Below, piece after piece: positions 44,932 through 56,705 of a stretch of DNA of 64,000 nucleotides; positions within the stretch are counted from its first letter, which is position 1; each line of letters opens with the position of its first letter. Below the pieces are notes generated by a model that did not search any database, had not been told where the DNA came from, and saw only the letters and a list, made by a program, of their open reading frames with translations. Source of the DNA: Macrococcus epidermidis (GTDB taxonomy: Bacteria > Bacillota > Bacilli > Staphylococcales > Staphylococcaceae); contig NZ_PZJH01000001.1 of NCBI RefSeq assembly GCF_003259695.1, positions 682,001-746,000 of the forward strand. Direction: 5' to 3'. A program made the position numbers and the translations under genes.

Positions 44932-45429
44932 ATGAGAAACGATACTAAAAAATTAACATTAACGAGTATTTTTATTGCGATGAATGTTGTTTTAAGTCAA
45001 ATGATCTATATTCCAGTCGGACCGATAAAAGCTTTTCCAATGCAACATTTTATCAATGTATTATGTGCAGTATTTGTTGGACCGTGGTACGGTTTAGCAC
45101 AAGCATTTATTAGTTCAGCCCTTAGAAATTTTTTTGGTACAGGTTCATTATTTGCTTTTCCAGGTAGTATGATCGGTGTGTTACTCGCATCATTATTGTA
45201 TCGCAAATTCAAGAGAATTGAAGTCGCATCAATAGGAGAATGGATTGGTACAGGTTTAATTGGTAGTGTTTGTACAATACCATTAATGTGGATGATGCAA
45301 ATTGATATGAAAGGATTTATGCCGATATTTTATGCTTTCTTATTGAGTAGCTTAATCGGCAGTATTATTGCGTATATACTATTAGTATTATTAAATAAAA
45401 GAAATTTATTAACTAAAAGGAATGGTTAA
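44932..45429 (+). CDS. thiW: ThiW-like ECF transporter substrate-binding membrane protein
   Basis: 165 residues with about five membrane helices. The start MRNDTKKLTLTSIFIAMNVV and the following conserved block PVGPIKAFPMQHFINVLCAV plus GPWYGLAQAFISS match the ThiW family of ECF S-components, thought to take up a thiazole precursor of thiamine. AGGAGG precedes the ATG. No TPP riboswitch lies before it, only the ricA terminator. mutS starts 2 bp after its stop, an unusual neighbour. Confidence 0.85.
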   Translation: MRNDTKKLTLTSIFIAMNVVLSQMIYIPVGPIKAFPMQHFINVLCAVFVGPWYGLAQAFISSALRNFFGTGSLFAFPGSMIGVLLASLLYRKFKRIEVASIGEWIGTGLIGSVCTIPLMWMMQIDMKGFMPIFYAFLLSSLIGSIIAYILLVLLNKRNLLTKRNG

Positions 45430-45431
45430 AG

Positions 45432-48029
45432 ATGTCCAAACCCACACCAATGATGGCGCAATATTTACAGATGAAAGAACTATATAAAGATACGATTCTG
45501 TTCTTTCGGCTTGGTGATTTCTATGAGATGTTCTATGACGATGCGATACTCGCAGCGAAAGAACTGGAAATTACGTTAACGCGTCGAGATAAGAAAAATG
45601 CAATTCCGATGTGCGGTGTACCGCATCATTCAGCGAAAAATTATATTGAACGATTGATTGAAAAAGGTTATAAAGTAGCCATTGCTGAACAAATGGAAGA
45701 TCCTAAACTGACTAAAGGGATGGTCAAGCGTGAAGTCGTTCAGATTATCACACCTGGAACAGTGATGGATGATATGATCAGTGAGAATGAAAGTAATTAT
45801 CTAGCTTGTCTTTATAAAATTGAACATGATTATATTATCGCTTATAGTGATGTTTCAACAGGTGAATTGAAAGTTACACAGTGCGATGAAACAACGATGA
45901 TGAATGAATTAAGTAGTATTTCACCGAAAGAGATTATAGTAAATTTTGAATTGCCACAAATAATGGATCAGCAAATTCGTCTGATGACAAATGTTGTATC
46001 TTTCTATGAGTCGCATGACACTTTTAATCTGGTCGATGAACTTGATGCTGAATTACAACCAGCAGTTAATTTGCTACTAAGCTATATTAAAGATACGCAG
46101 ATGAAAGCATTAAACCATATCGATAAACCAATTGCATATGAAGCGCTGGGTCATATGAGGCTGGATATGTATGCAAAGCGCAACCTAGAACTTACAGAAA
46201 GTATCCGTTTAAAAACAAAAAAAGGTACGCTTCTATCCATATATAATCAATGCAGGACACCGATGGGGAATCGCAGATTAAAGGACTGGATTGAACGACC
46301 ATTAGTAAATAAGGAACAAATTGAAGCGCGATTATCAGTTGTTCGTTTATTTAATGATGAATTTATACTAAGACATAATTTACGGGAAGCATTAACGCAC
46401 GTCTATGATATTGAACGCTTAGCGGGAAGAGTCCAGTTTGGTAATGTTAATGCGAAAGATTTGATACAGTTAAAATATTCATTAGAACAATTGCCTAGAA
46501 TTAATGAATTACTGCAACCTTTTCAACATATTGTTAGCGGGCTTGACGGGATACAAAGTTTAGCACCGTTATATCAGATGCTGGAAGATAGTATCGTCGA
46601 TGAACCACCAGTTACGATAAAAGAGGGTGGTATTTTTAAAGATGGCTATAATGTTACACTTGATGAATACCGTGATGCCCAGAAAAATGGTAAAGCATGG
46701 CTTGCGGAACTACAGGCAAAAGAACGTGAACGTACAGGTGTTAAATCACTTAAAATAAGCTATAACAAAGTATTTGGATATTATATCGAAATTTCAAAAG
46801 CGAATCTCGTCAATATTGATATTGCTAATTTCGGATATGATCGTAAGCAAACATTAAGTAATGCAGAGCGTTTTATTACTGAGGAACTGAAAGAAAAAGA
46901 AGCATTGATTTTGGGCGCTGAAGAAAAGGCGATAGATTTGGAATACGAAGCATTTATCGAATTACGTGAACAGGTGAAAACTTATATTCCTAATTTAAAA
47001 CGCCAGGCAAAACGCATTGCTGAACTTGACTGCCTGCAAAATTTTAGTGAAGTCGCAACGAATAATAATTATACAGAACCAGTAATTTCAAGCCGTCGTG
47101 TGCTCGATATTAAAGATGCAAGACACCCTGTAGTAGAGCAGGTGATGGAACGTGATCAATATGTACCAAATGATTGTTTGTTAGATGATAATGGTTTTAT
47201 TTACTTAATCACAGGACCAAATATGAGTGGTAAATCGACATACATGCGCCAAGTAGCATTGATTAGTATTATGGCGCAGATGGGGTCGTTTGTACCAGCT
47301 AGTCGTGCAGAATTACCGATATTCGATCAAATCTTTACACGTATCGGAGCTGCAGATGATTTAGTCAGTGGTCAAAGTACATTTATGGTGGAAATGTTAG
47401 AGGCGAAAAATGCTTTAGTAAATGCGACTGAAAATAGTTTGATTATCTTTGATGAAATTGGACGTGGTACGTCTACATATGACGGGTTATCACTTGCGCA
47501 ATCAATGATAGAATATGTTCATAATCATATCGGTGCGAAAACGCTTTTTTCAACGCATTATCATGAATTAGTAGGTTTAGATGATTCGCTTGATGGATTA
47601 AACAATATACACGTTGCAGCAAAAGAATATAATGGCGAACTCATCTTTCTGCATAAAATTATGCCAGGAGCTGTAGAAAACAGTTATGGTATACATGTTG
47701 CAAAACTAGCAAATTTACCTGAAGAAATTATTAATCGCGCAGGACATTTGTTAGAAACATTTGAAAACTATAGTATTAAAGATTTAAATTTTGTAAAGAG
47801 AAATGACGAAAAAGAAGAACGTTATGAAATTATAGCGCAAAATATAGATGATGGTAATAAAAATGAGATTATAAAAGAGCAAGAGCATGTGTTACAACCA
47901 TCGTTTGATCTTTTCGGAGAAAGTGAAAATAATGAAATTATTACTGAACTAAAAAATTTAACGATAGAATCTATGACACCAATTGAAGCATTACTCAAGT
48001 TACAACAATTGAAGTCTCAAATAAAGTAG
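45432..48029 (+). CDS. mutS: DNA mismatch repair protein MutS
   Basis: 865 residues, full length. The mismatch-binding FYEMFYDDA (Phe-X-Glu wedge) is at about 33-41, Walker A GPNMSGKST at about 595-603, Walker B LIIFDEIGRGTSTYDG, and the STHYHEL motif. It recognises base mismatches and recruits MutL. Starts 2 bp after thiW and is followed by mutL after 8 bp. Confidence 0.97.
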   Translation: MSKPTPMMAQYLQMKELYKDTILFFRLGDFYEMFYDDAILAAKELEITLTRRDKKNAIPMCGVPHHSAKNYIERLIEKGYKVAIAEQMEDPKLTKGMVKREVVQIITPGTVMDDMISENESNYLACLYKIEHDYIIAYSDVSTGELKVTQCDETTMMNELSSISPKEIIVNFELPQIMDQQIRLMTNVVSFYESHDTFNLVDELDAELQPAVNLLLSYIKDTQMKALNHIDKPIAYEALGHMRLDMYAKRNLELTESIRLKTKKGTLLSIYNQCRTPMGNRRLKDWIERPLVNKEQIEARLSVVRLFNDEFILRHNLREALTHVYDIERLAGRVQFGNVNAKDLIQLKYSLEQLPRINELLQPFQHIVSGLDGIQSLAPLYQMLEDSIVDEPPVTIKEGGIFKDGYNVTLDEYRDAQKNGKAWLAELQAKERERTGVKSLKISYNKVFGYYIEISKANLVNIDIANFGYDRKQTLSNAERFITEELKEKEALILGAEEKAIDLEYEAFIELREQVKTYIPNLKRQAKRIAELDCLQNFSEVATNNNYTEPVISSRRVLDIKDARHPVVEQVMERDQYVPNDCLLDDNGFIYLITGPNMSGKSTYMRQVALISIMAQMGSFVPASRAELPIFDQIFTRIGAADDLVSGQSTFMVEMLEAKNALVNATENSLIIFDEIGRGTSTYDGLSLAQSMIEYVHNHIGAKTLFSTHYHELVGLDDSLDGLNNIHVAAKEYNGELIFLHKIMPGAVENSYGIHVAKLANLPEEIINRAGHLLETFENYSIKDLNFVKRNDEKEERYEIIAQNIDDGNKNEIIKEQEHVLQPSFDLFGESENNEIITELKNLTIESMTPIEALLKLQQLKSQIK

Positions 48030-48037
48030 GTGAATAA

Positions 48038-49999
48038 ATGGGAATCATAAAAACATTAGATGCCTCATTAAGTAATAAAATTGCAGCTGGAGAAGTGATT
48101 GAACGTCCGCAATCTGTTGTTAAAGAATTAGTGGAGAATGCAATAGATGCTCGTGCTACAAAGATAACTGTTGCAGTAGAAGAAGCAGGTTTAAAAAGAA
48201 TTAAAATAACTGATAATGGTTCAGGTATAGATGAAGATGATTTGGCGTTGATGTTTTTAAGACATGCAACGAGTAAGATTTCAGATGATCATGATTTATT
48301 CCATATTCGCACGTTGGGTTTTAGAGGAGAAGCATTAGCTTCAATTGCTTCAGTAAGTCGTGTGACAGTTAATACGTGTAATGACGGTAAAGTTGGACAT
48401 CAAATTAAAGTTGAAAATAGTCAAATTGTCAGTCGTAATCTACATGCAGCGCGTATAGGAACTGAAATGATTGTCGAAGATTTATTTTATAATACACCTG
48501 CTCGGCTGAAATACGTAAAAAGTTTGCAGACAGAGCTTGGTAAAATAACGGATATTATAAATCGATTTATAATGAGTTTTCCGGAAATACAGTTTACTTT
48601 AATAAGCGATGAAAAAGTCGTTGTTCAATCCACTGGCAATGGTAAATTAAATGAAGCAATGGCCGTTATATATGGCATGAAGATTGCAAAAGATATTGTA
48701 GAAATAAATGGTGAAACAGGCGATTATAAAGTGAATGGCTATATTGCTAAACCAGAACATACAAGAAGCAATCGCCACTACATGTCGATATTTATCAATG
48801 GTCGTTATATTAAAAACTTTATGCTTTCGAAAGCAATTATCAATGGCTATCATACGTTATTACCAATCGGCAGATACCCGATTGTAAGTATACACATTTC
48901 TATGGATCCAAGTCTTGTTGATGTGAATGTACATCCAACAAAGCAGGAAGTTAGATTGTCAAAAGAACCGCAATTAATGCAATTAATTGAACAGTTAATC
49001 AAAGAGAAGCTCCTTGGACAAAATCTAATACCGAAAGTTACGACAAAGAAAAAAGTACTCGAACAATTTGAACAACAAAAGTTTGAATATGAACATCGTA
49101 ATTCTGAGCAAGTTGTGAAGGAAAATCAAAGTCCCGATTTTAATGTCAATCGTGGCTTTAGTATTGAAAAGTCTAACGCTTTTGACAAAGCTTCAGAAGT
49201 TGTACAAAATAATAATGATTATGTACATAGTAATGACACTTTTATAGCATCTACTCATGAAAGTGATATAGACGATAGTTCTGGTGAAAAAAAACTTGAA
49301 CATGACCAACTATTCGAGACGAAACAAGATATTATTAAAGACGCTGTTACCTTTGAAACAGAAATTGTAAAGATGCCTGAAGATTCACCACAGCAAGAAG
49401 CAGCGCACATTCAACCCCGAAAACTTCCGTATCTAGAGGTTGTCGGACAAGTACATGGGACTTATATTGTCTGTCAAAATGATTCGGGGATGTTTATGAT
49501 TGATCAGCATGCCGCCCAGGAACGCATTAAATATGAATACTTTAAAAATAAAATCGGTGAAGTGAGCCACGAATTACAGTCTTTATTATTTCCGGTTAAT
49601 ATACAATTAACACAAGATGAAGCAATGAAGTTTTCAATGCTTCAGGAAAAATTATCAGAAATTGGTGTTACGCTTGAACACTTTGGTGGACGAGATTATG
49701 TCGTTAATGAAGTGCCTGTCTGGTTTCCTGAAGACGCAAAATCAACGATTGAAGATTTAATTGAATATTTATTTGAACATCAGCAAGTGAATTTAAATAA
49801 ATTCAGAGAAGAGACTGCAATTATGATGAGCTGCAAGAAATCAATCAAAGCAAATCATTATTTAAAGAAAGATGATATGATGCGATTAATAAATGAGCTG
49901 GCACAAACGAACGAACCTTTTACATGTCCACATGGACGTCCGATTACCATTCAATTTACAACCTATGAATTAGAAAAACTGTTTAAGAGAGTGATGTAA
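48038..49999 (+). CDS. mutL: DNA mismatch repair protein MutL
   Basis: 653 residues. GHKL ATPase N terminus (ELVENAIDARATKI, DNGSGID, TLGFRGEALASIASV), a low-complexity linker (about 340-450), and a C-terminal endonuclease domain with DQHAAQERIKYE and the C-terminal CPHGRPI zinc-associated motif. So it is a nicking-type MutL, as in bacteria lacking MutH. glpP begins on its last base. Confidence 0.96.
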   Translation: MGIIKTLDASLSNKIAAGEVIERPQSVVKELVENAIDARATKITVAVEEAGLKRIKITDNGSGIDEDDLALMFLRHATSKISDDHDLFHIRTLGFRGEALASIASVSRVTVNTCNDGKVGHQIKVENSQIVSRNLHAARIGTEMIVEDLFYNTPARLKYVKSLQTELGKITDIINRFIMSFPEIQFTLISDEKVVVQSTGNGKLNEAMAVIYGMKIAKDIVEINGETGDYKVNGYIAKPEHTRSNRHYMSIFINGRYIKNFMLSKAIINGYHTLLPIGRYPIVSIHISMDPSLVDVNVHPTKQEVRLSKEPQLMQLIEQLIKEKLLGQNLIPKVTTKKKVLEQFEQQKFEYEHRNSEQVVKENQSPDFNVNRGFSIEKSNAFDKASEVVQNNNDYVHSNDTFIASTHESDIDDSSGEKKLEHDQLFETKQDIIKDAVTFETEIVKMPEDSPQQEAAHIQPRKLPYLEVVGQVHGTYIVCQNDSGMFMIDQHAAQERIKYEYFKNKIGEVSHELQSLLFPVNIQLTQDEAMKFSMLQEKLSEIGVTLEHFGGRDYVVNEVPVWFPEDAKSTIEDLIEYLFEHQQVNLNKFREETAIMMSCKKSIKANHYLKKDDMMRLINELAQTNEPFTCPHGRPITIQFTTYELEKLFKRVM

Positions 50000-50550
50000 T
50001 GATATTACCGGCCATCAGAAGTATGAAAGATTTAGAAAAATTTATTCAAACAAATTATGACTATTGCGTCATTCTTGATTTGCATATCAGTCAACTTGAG
50101 CACATATTAAATATGTTGAAATTAAACGGTAAATCAGCTTTTTTTCATGTCGATCTCATTAAAGGACTTGCGATAGATGAAGCCGCCGTTGAATATTTAA
50201 TTCAGAAATTTAAAGTTTATGGTATTGTTACGACGAAAACAAAGCTTATAAAAAAAGCAAAGTTACTCGGAGCACAGACAATATTACGTACTTTTATCAT
50301 CGATTCGAGTGCTTTAAAGAAAAGTTATCGTTTTATAGAAGCATGTGAACCTGATTATGTTGAAGTATTACCAGGCATTGCAACAAAAGTTATCAAAGAA
50401 ATGAGTGGTCACACAGAGAGAAAGATTGTAGCTGGAGGGCTCATTGAAACGATTGAAGAAGCGGAAATCGCATTAGCAAACGGAGCATCTCATATAACTA
50501 CGAGCAATCAGAAGTTATGGGAGCACTACAATCCGATTAATAAAAATTGA
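49999..50550 (+). CDS. glpP: Glycerol uptake operon antiterminator GlpP
   Basis: 183 residues, TIM-barrel-like. Binds glycerol-3-phosphate and the nascent glp leader to prevent termination. LPAIRSMKDLEKFIQ at the start, FFHVDLIKGLA, and EVLPGIATKVIKEMSG plus VAGGLIETIEEAEIALANGA toward the C terminus are the family blocks. Translationally coupled to mutL (TAATG). The glpF promoter overlaps its stop codon. Confidence 0.92.
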   Translation: MILPAIRSMKDLEKFIQTNYDYCVILDLHISQLEHILNMLKLNGKSAFFHVDLIKGLAIDEAAVEYLIQKFKVYGIVTTKTKLIKKAKLLGAQTILRTFIIDSSALKKSYRFIEACEPDYVEVLPGIATKVIKEMSGHTERKIVAGGLIETIEEAEIALANGASHITTSNQKLWEHYNPINKN

Positions 50551-50562
50551 CAACGTTTACAT
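50547..50562. promoter_or_regulatory. cre-like CcpA site over the glpF -35
   Basis: TTGACAACGTTTACAT fits the catabolite-responsive consensus WTGNAANCGNWNNCAW with a single deviation (C at position 5). It coincides with the -35 box of the glpF promoter, so CcpA binding would block transcription. Confidence 0.65.
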
Positions 50563-50575
50563 TTTATTATAAGAT
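50547..50575 (+). promoter_or_regulatory. glpF promoter
   Basis: TTGACA (50547-50552), 17 bp, TAAGAT (50570-50575). Transcription would start near 50582 and pass through the leader terminator. Confidence 0.7.
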
Positions 50576-50604
50576 TATTTCAAGTTAATATTTTGGGACG
50601 AGTT

Positions 50605-50650
50605 AAAGAGACCTTTTTATCATTAGATAAAGGGGTCTTTTTGTCTTTTT
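50605..50650 (+). terminator. glpF leader terminator, target of GlpP antitermination
   Basis: A 17-pair stem (50605-50621 with 50626-50642, three G-U) and a 4-base loop ATTA, followed by GTCTTTTTT, lies in the leader, not after a gene. With glpP next to it, this matches the GlpP antitermination arrangement. Confidence 0.85.
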
Positions 50651-50678
50651 TAACTTAATATCATATAGGGGTGAATTT

Positions 50679-51494
50679 ATGAATGAGTATGTAGCGGAAT
50701 TTGTAGGAACGGCAATCTTAATATTATTTGGTGCAGGTGTGTGTGCAAATGTGAATTTAAAGGGGAGCTTTGCACGTGGTGCTGACTGGATAGTAATTGC
50801 TGTTGGATGGGGACTTGCAGTAACATTAGGTGTATATGCAGTTGGTGCCTTTTCAGGTGCACATTTAAATCCAGCTGTTTCAATTGGTTTAGCAGTGAAT
50901 GGTGATTTTGAATGGGCAAAAGTACCGGGCTATATTTTTGCACAAATTTTAGGTGCGATGGTGGGTGCTGCAATTGTATGGCTGCATTTCCTGCCACTGT
51001 TCAAAGCAGAAGAAGATGCAGGAGCAAAGCTTGGTGTCTTTGCAACAGGTCCGGCCTTTCCAAACTATTTCTCAAACTTTTTATCTGAGATTATCGGCAC
51101 TGTGATTTTAATGATGGGATTATTGTTTTTGGGAGGCGATTTTACCAATGGTTTGAAACCAGTAATTGTAGGACTATTAATCATTGCCATCGGAATTAGT
51201 CTTGGTGGTGTAACTGGATATGCGATTAATCCTGCACGTGATTTTGGACCAAGACTTGCACATTTCCTTTTACCGATTCCGGGTAAAGGTAGTTCTAATT
51301 TCGCATACGCTATCGTACCCATATTAGGACCAATAGCAGGAGGGATGTTTGGTGCAACGCTTTATCGTCTATTATTTAAAGGTCAGTTTGCAACAATCGA
51401 TTTCATTTCAGTCATCGTAATGATTGGCGTATTAGTATTAGGTGTTGTATTAAATAAAGCAATATTAAAAGAGAAAACTTCACCGATTATTTAA
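50679..51494 (+). CDS. glpF: Glycerol uptake facilitator (aquaglyceroporin)
   Basis: 271 residues, six membrane helices with the two half-helix motifs: NPAVS near residue 65 (GAHLNPAVSIG) and NPARD near 187 (GYAINPARDFGPR). The Asp after NPAR marks a glycerol facilitator rather than a water channel. First gene of glpFKD, controlled by a cre-like site and a leader terminator. Start after GGGGTG. Confidence 0.95.
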   Translation: MNEYVAEFVGTAILILFGAGVCANVNLKGSFARGADWIVIAVGWGLAVTLGVYAVGAFSGAHLNPAVSIGLAVNGDFEWAKVPGYIFAQILGAMVGAAIVWLHFLPLFKAEEDAGAKLGVFATGPAFPNYFSNFLSEIIGTVILMMGLLFLGGDFTNGLKPVIVGLLIIAIGISLGGVTGYAINPARDFGPRLAHFLLPIPGKGSSNFAYAIVPILGPIAGGMFGATLYRLLFKGQFATIDFISVIVMIGVLVLGVVLNKAILKEKTSPII

Positions 51495-51538
51495 TGTACC
51501 GAGCTGAATTGCGATGATTTGTTCAATAAAGAATATAG

Positions 51539-53050
<1,512 letters not shown>

Positions 53051-53070
53051 GTTTTTATGGAGGAATAATA

Positions 53071-54744
53071 ATGCAACTTTCAAGTCTGAATAGAAATCAA
53101 ACATTGAACAAAATGAAGGAAGAATATTATGATATCGTAGTGGTTGGTGGTGGTATCACCGGTGCAGGTATCGCATTTGATGCAGCACAGCGCGGTATGA
53201 AAGTCGCACTCGTTGAAATGCAAGACTTTGCAAGCGGAACTTCTTCACGTTCAACAAAGCTTGTTCATGGTGGATTACGTTACTTAAAACAGCTGCAAAT
53301 TGGCGTTGTAAGTGAGACTGGGAAAGAAAGAGCGATTGTTTATGAAAATGGACCTCATGTAACAACACCTGAATGGATGCTCTTACCGATGCATAAAGGG
53401 GGTACATTTGGCCCGACAACAACATCTCTTGCATTAAAAGTTTATGATTACCTGGCAGGTGTAAAAAAATCTGAACGCAGAACGATGTTATCAGCTAAAG
53501 AAACATTAGCAAAAGAGCCCCTAGTGAAAGAAAATGGCCTTAAGGGTGGGGGCTATTATGTTGAATACAAAACAGATGATGCGCGTATGACGATTGAAGT
53601 GATGAAACGTGCGGCAGAATTTGGTGCAGATATATTAAACTATACGAAAGCAACAGGCTTTACTTATAATAAGAAAAAGAAAGTAAATGGTATTGAAGCT
53701 ATAGATACTATCTCTAATACAAAGTTTAAAATTAAAGGTCGTAAAGTTGTTAATGCATCTGGACCATGGGTTGATGAAGTGCGTGGAAAAGATTATTCGA
53801 AAAATAATAAGCAACTCCGTCTGACTAAAGGGATTCATCTTGTCTTTGATGAAAGTGTTTTTCCTTTAAAACAGGCAGTATACTTTGATACTGAAAGCGA
53901 TAAACGTATGATCTTTGCGATTCCTCGTGATGGCAAAACGTATGTCGGAACTACAGATACATTCTACAATAATGATAAAACAAGTCCGAAAGTAACACAG
54001 GAAGATCGAGATTATATCATTGATGCAATCAACTATATGTTCCCGACTGTAAAAGTTACAGACGAGGATATTGAATCAACTTGGGCAGGTATTCGTCCTC
54101 TAATCTTAGAAAAAGGGAAAGATCCATCTGAAATTTCACGTAAGGATGAAATTTGGGAAGGTAAATCTGGCCTTCTGACGATTGCCGGTGGTAAATTAAC
54201 AGGGTATCGCCATATGGCTCAGGATATTGTTGATCTTGTTGCAAAACGTTTAAAAGAAGAATATAAGATTAACTTTAAAGAAAGCAACACTAAGCATACA
54301 ACAATTTCTGGCGGAGATGTAGGAGGCAGTGCTAATTTCGAGCACTTTATTGAAAAGTCACTGAAACCTGAACTCTACAGTTATCTTCCGGAAGAGGAAC
54401 AAAGATTTTTGATTAAAAAGTATGGTTCAAATGTAGAGAAATTATTTAACATTGCACATACCAAACATACTGCTGAAGTGAACGGATTGCCATTAGTTTA
54501 TTACGCACAACTTGTGTATTCAATACAGGAAGAAATGGTCGTTAAACCAACTGACTTCTTGACACGTAGAACAGGTGACCTCTATTTTGATATTCATAAA
54601 GTTGAACAGCGTAAGGAAGCGGTTATAGATACGATGGCTAATTTGCTCAATTATGACAACGGACAACGAGAAGATTACACACGTGAGCTTGAACAAAAGA
54701 TTCATGAAGCAAAATCTCCTTCAGTTCAAGTTTCTGTAGAATAA
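53071..54744 (+). CDS. glpD: Glycerol-3-phosphate dehydrogenase (aerobic, FAD)
   Basis: 557 residues. FAD-binding start [37 protein letters not shown], and [20 protein letters not shown] with [13 protein letters not shown]. Oxidises glycerol-3-phosphate to dihydroxyacetone phosphate, feeding electrons to menaquinone at the membrane. It starts only 20 bp after glpK, so glpF, glpK and glpD form a single operon; in Bacillus glpD has its own promoter and leader. A strong terminator follows. Confidence 0.96.
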   Translation: MQLSSLNRNQTLNKMKEEYYDIVVVGGGITGAGIAFDAAQRGMKVALVEMQDFASGTSSRSTKLVHGGLRYLKQLQIGVVSETGKERAIVYENGPHVTTPEWMLLPMHKGGTFGPTTTSLALKVYDYLAGVKKSERRTMLSAKETLAKEPLVKENGLKGGGYYVEYKTDDARMTIEVMKRAAEFGADILNYTKATGFTYNKKKKVNGIEAIDTISNTKFKIKGRKVVNASGPWVDEVRGKDYSKNNKQLRLTKGIHLVFDESVFPLKQAVYFDTESDKRMIFAIPRDGKTYVGTTDTFYNNDKTSPKVTQEDRDYIIDAINYMFPTVKVTDEDIESTWAGIRPLILEKGKDPSEISRKDEIWEGKSGLLTIAGGKLTGYRHMAQDIVDLVAKRLKEEYKINFKESNTKHTTISGGDVGGSANFEHFIEKSLKPELYSYLPEEEQRFLIKKYGSNVEKLFNIAHTKHTAEVNGLPLVYYAQLVYSIQEEMVVKPTDFLTRRTGDLYFDIHKVEQRKEAVIDTMANLLNYDNGQREDYTRELEQKIHEAKSPSVQVSVE

Positions 54745-54769
54745 ATAAAGACGAATAACAATTGTGAAT

Positions 54770-54805
54770 AAAACCATCCAAATAATTTTATTTGGATGGT
54801 TTTAC
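54770..54805 (+). terminator. Terminator of glpFKD
   Basis: AAAACCATCCAAAT pairs perfectly with ATTTGGATGGTTTT around AATTTT. Confidence 0.9.
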
Positions 54806-54829
54806 TATATTTAATTTGAGGATAAGATT

Positions 54830-54858
54830 ATGACGAAAATAAATACTTTCGTTATAAT
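54830..54858 (+). promoter_or_regulatory. Promoter of the hydrolase-miaA-hfq operon
   Basis: A perfect -10 TATAAT at 54853-54858, with a weak -35 ATGACG (54830-54835) at 17 bp. Confidence 0.5.
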
Positions 54859-54874
54859 ATAGAAGAGGTGAAGA

Positions 54875-55774
54875 ATGATGGAAATTACGAATAAGTTTAT
54901 TACGTTAAAGGATAACACACGTATTGCATTTAAATTATATAGACAAGAAAAAAGTAAGGGTGTCATTCAGATGCTTCATGGCATGGCTGAGCACATGGAT
55001 CGTTATGATGCAGTTTGTCAATATTTTTGTAGTATGGGTTACGATGTTTTGATTCATGATCACAGAGGACATGGAAAGCATATCAGTCCTTCTGAAAAAG
55101 GTCATTTTCCATCAATCGATACATTAATTGAAGATGCATATGAAATATTTGAAACATTTGATTTTAAAGGAGAATTTATTTTGTTCGGACATTCTATGGG
55201 AAGTATCGTCGCTAGAAAATATGTTATTAATTATCCGGGTTTATTCGATAGACTTATATTGTCAGGTACTAGTTTCTATAATAAGAAATTTGAGGCAGCT
55301 GCGCTATTGCTTAAACTATTATTAAAGTTGCATCCCGCTAATAAAAAGCTAGATTTCGTCAATAAATTGACTCTGAACGATTTTAATCGTAAGTTCAGAC
55401 CATTACGAACAGAGAGTGACTGGATCAGTTTGAATGAGGATAATGTCAATGCTTTTGTCTCAGATCCTGATGCAGGATTTAATATGTCGATAGGTGCTTT
55501 AAATTCAATTAATGAATCATTAAAGTTTACAAGTAGTAAGAAGAATGTTAAACGCATGAATAAAAATCTTAAGATTCTTCTGGTAGCTGGCCACGATGAC
55601 CCTTTCTCAAATTTCGGAAAAGGTGTAGATAAAACAGGGAAGTTATTTCATAAGTGTGGCATTCATCATGTATATGTTCAGCTCTATGAAAATGCAAGAC
55701 ATGAAGTATTGTTTGAAAAAAATCAACAAGAAGTATTAAATAATATTGGAAAGTGGTTAAACCGAAATGAATAA
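54875..55774 (+). CDS. Alpha/beta hydrolase, lysophospholipase / monoacylglycerol lipase type
   Basis: 299 residues, cytosolic. Oxyanion-hole HGMAEH near 35-40, HDHRGHGKH, nucleophile elbow GHSMGS (Ser near 108), an acid in VAGHDDPF and the catalytic His in ARHEVL close to the end. It is of the serine aminopeptidase S33 / Hydrolase_4 family, often acting on monoglycerides or lysophospholipids. ATG 54875 or 54878 both fit GAGGTG. Overlaps miaA by 8 bp, the same gene pairing seen in staphylococci. Confidence 0.9.
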   Translation: MMEITNKFITLKDNTRIAFKLYRQEKSKGVIQMLHGMAEHMDRYDAVCQYFCSMGYDVLIHDHRGHGKHISPSEKGHFPSIDTLIEDAYEIFETFDFKGEFILFGHSMGSIVARKYVINYPGLFDRLILSGTSFYNKKFEAAALLLKLLLKLHPANKKLDFVNKLTLNDFNRKFRPLRTESDWISLNEDNVNAFVSDPDAGFNMSIGALNSINESLKFTSSKKNVKRMNKNLKILLVAGHDDPFSNFGKGVDKTGKLFHKCGIHHVYVQLYENARHEVLFEKNQQEVLNNIGKWLNRNE

Positions 55775-56705
55775 GATACCTTTAATCGTAATTGTAGGGC
55801 CAACTGCAGTTGGCAAAACAGCATTAAGTATAGAAATTGCGAAACGCGTTGACGGTGAAATCATTAGCGGTGATGCCATACAAGTTTATCGGGGCATGGA
55901 TATCGGCAGTGCTAAGATTACCGAAGAAGAAATGGATGGCATTCCACATCATTTAATTGATATTTTAGAGCCTGATGAACCATATTCAGCAGCACAGTTT
56001 AAAATACATGCGGAAGCAATAATTGAAGATATCTATGTACGCGGAAAAACACCTATGGTTGTTGGAGGTACTGGACTATATATTCAGAGTTTATTGTATC
56101 AATATGAATTTGTTGAAGAAGATCAGCTTGTAAAGATGCAATTGCAGGAAAAATATAATCCAATGAATCTAGACGAACTCTATCAAATACTGACGGAAAT
56201 AGATGCTGAAGCGGCATCTGTTATTCATCCAAATAATAAACAGCGTATAATTAGAGCGATTATTTATTTTGAAATGCATAAAAAATCAATTACATCGCAA
56301 AAAAAAAGTCAGACAATCAACGAAAAATATGATACAGTTATTATAGGACTTAATATGCCGCGTCCTACATTATATAATCGAATCAACCATCGTGTATTAC
56401 TTATGATTGACCAGGGATTGGTACAAGAAGTGAGTAACTTAATAGACAGTGGCTATAGAGATAAACAAAGCATGACTGCAATAGGGTATAAAGAGATAAT
56501 TCCTTATATAGATGGAGAAGTTTCATTGAATCAAGCGGTAGAAAGTTTGCAGCAAAATTCTAGGAATTTCGCAAAGCGTCAGTTGACATGGTTTAACAAT
56601 CAAATGTCGATTGAATGGTTTGACAGTAGTGATTTATCCATTCAGGAAATGGGTGATCAAATAATGACAAATATAGAGGGGAATTATTATGACAAATTCA
56701 GGTAA
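55767..56705 (+). CDS. miaA: tRNA dimethylallyltransferase
   Basis: 312 residues. Walker A GPTAVGKT near 11-18, DAIQVYRGMDIGSAKIT, GGTGLYIQSLL, and the tRNA-binding RNFAKRQLTWF near the C terminus. Adds a dimethylallyl group to A37, the substrate for MiaB encoded 13 kb upstream. Overlaps the hydrolase gene by 8 bp and hfq by 17 bp. Confidence 0.96.
   Translation: MNKIPLIVIVGPTAVGKTALSIEIAKRVDGEIISGDAIQVYRGMDIGSAKITEEEMDGIPHHLIDILEPDEPYSAAQFKIHAEAIIEDIYVRGKTPMVVGGTGLYIQSLLYQYEFVEEDQLVKMQLQEKYNPMNLDELYQILTEIDAEAASVIHPNNKQRIIRAIIYFEMHKKSITSQKKSQTINEKYDTVIIGLNMPRPTLYNRINHRVLLMIDQGLVQEVSNLIDSGYRDKQSMTAIGYKEIIPYIDGEVSLNQAVESLQQNSRNFAKRQLTWFNNQMSIEWFDSSDLSIQEMGDQIMTNIEGNYYDKFR

Noticed and set aside
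50677-50997. 106-residue minus-strand frame inside glpF
   Set aside because: Low-complexity His/Leu/Gln-rich product antisense to a certain gene; no ribosome-binding site logic.
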